Part shown: one piece after another, positions 63,895 through 64,000 of the stretch
Position numbering within the stretch: position 1 is the stretch's first letter
Layout: every line of letters starts with the position of its first letter
Source of the DNA: Dromiciops gliroides
Lineage: Eukaryota > Chordata > Mammalia > Microbiotheria > Microbiotheriidae
NCBI RefSeq assembly: GCF_019393635.1
Contig: NC_057861.1
Span: forward strand, 86,049,827 to 86,113,826
Reading direction: 5' to 3'
DNA length: 64,000 bases
Made by a program: the position numbers and the translations under genes
Notes under the pieces: model-generated
Told to the model about the DNA's origin: nothing
Seen by the model: only the letters and a program-made list of their open reading frames with translations
The model's database searches: none

Positions 63895-64000
63895 GATGTG
63901 GTAGTGGGAAAAGACCTAGATCTGAAGTCAATTGACCTGGCTTTAAATCCTATCTCAGCTGTGTACTAGCTCTGTGATCCAATCAAATCATTTCATCTCC
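63895..64000 (+). mobile_element. MIR/MAR1-type SINE, cut by window end
   Basis: GTGGTAGTGGGAAAAGACC, GGCTTTAAATCCTATCTCAGC, CTAGCTCTGTGATCC. Continues beyond 64000. Confidence 0.7.

Noticed and set aside
1..64000. tRNA genes suggested by A-box and B-box motifs
   Set aside because: Every occurrence examined (TGGCNCAGTGG ... GTTCAAATCC) is the head of a SINE without a cloverleaf.
1..64000. CRISPR arrays, operons or prokaryotic mobile elements
   Set aside because: The window is vertebrate nuclear DNA. The regular repeats are SINEs and microsatellites without spacer structure.

Overview
This is marsupial nuclear DNA, most likely from an Australian species. The diagnostic signal is about 40 copies of a tRNA-headed SINE beginning GGGGCAGCTAGGTGGCACAG, which I recognise as the WSINE1 type. 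It occurs with MAR1 SINEs, marsupial-type L1 3' ends, and old L2, MIR and CR1/L3 fossils. The species call is inference from repeat types, not proof.

Only one real gene is visible. Bases 1-92 are the last coding bases of PTK2 (focal adhesion kinase) on the + strand, ending at a TGA, and about 1.1 kb of probable 3' UTR follows. The rest is the intergenic region downstream of PTK2. In human the next gene in this direction is AGO2, but I see no AGO2 exon or CpG island here, so the interval is at least 63 kb in this species. The other gene-like sequence is a broken, intronless retrocopy of MTCH2 at 33906-34944, split by a SINE.

Layout. 1-1.26 kb: PTK2 end and 3' UTR. 1.3-11.5 kb: SINEs, MIR/MAR1, a 900-bp L2, a 1.1-kb CR1/L3 holding a hAT MITE, and an L1 3' end. 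11.4-18.9 kb: a dense SINE cluster (12 copies in 7.5 kb) with a solo LTR inside a SINE and a second LTR family. 19-25 kb: an L2 region with another LTR, then a 3.7-kb LTR element whose two 371-bp LTRs read as identical. It has no pol or env and one unfamiliar 303-codon ORF. 25-33 kb: L2, MAR1 and SINE mosaic. 33.9-34.9 kb: MTCH2 pseudogene. 35-45 kb: CR1, SINEs, a solo LTR of the young ERV family at 37.0 kb, and another LTR at 42.9 kb. 45.7-47.9 kb: two L1 3' ends in opposite orientation. 48-53 kb: probable antisense L1 5' sequence, SINEs and a 300-bp polypurine tract. 54-64 kb: L2, old L1 bodies and nested young L1 tails.

No genes here work together. The readable biology is the insertion history, much of it ordered by target-site duplications (TSDs), and a possible recently active non-autonomous retrovirus-like element. 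TSDs and LTR comparisons were made by eye. Family names are from memory, without a database.
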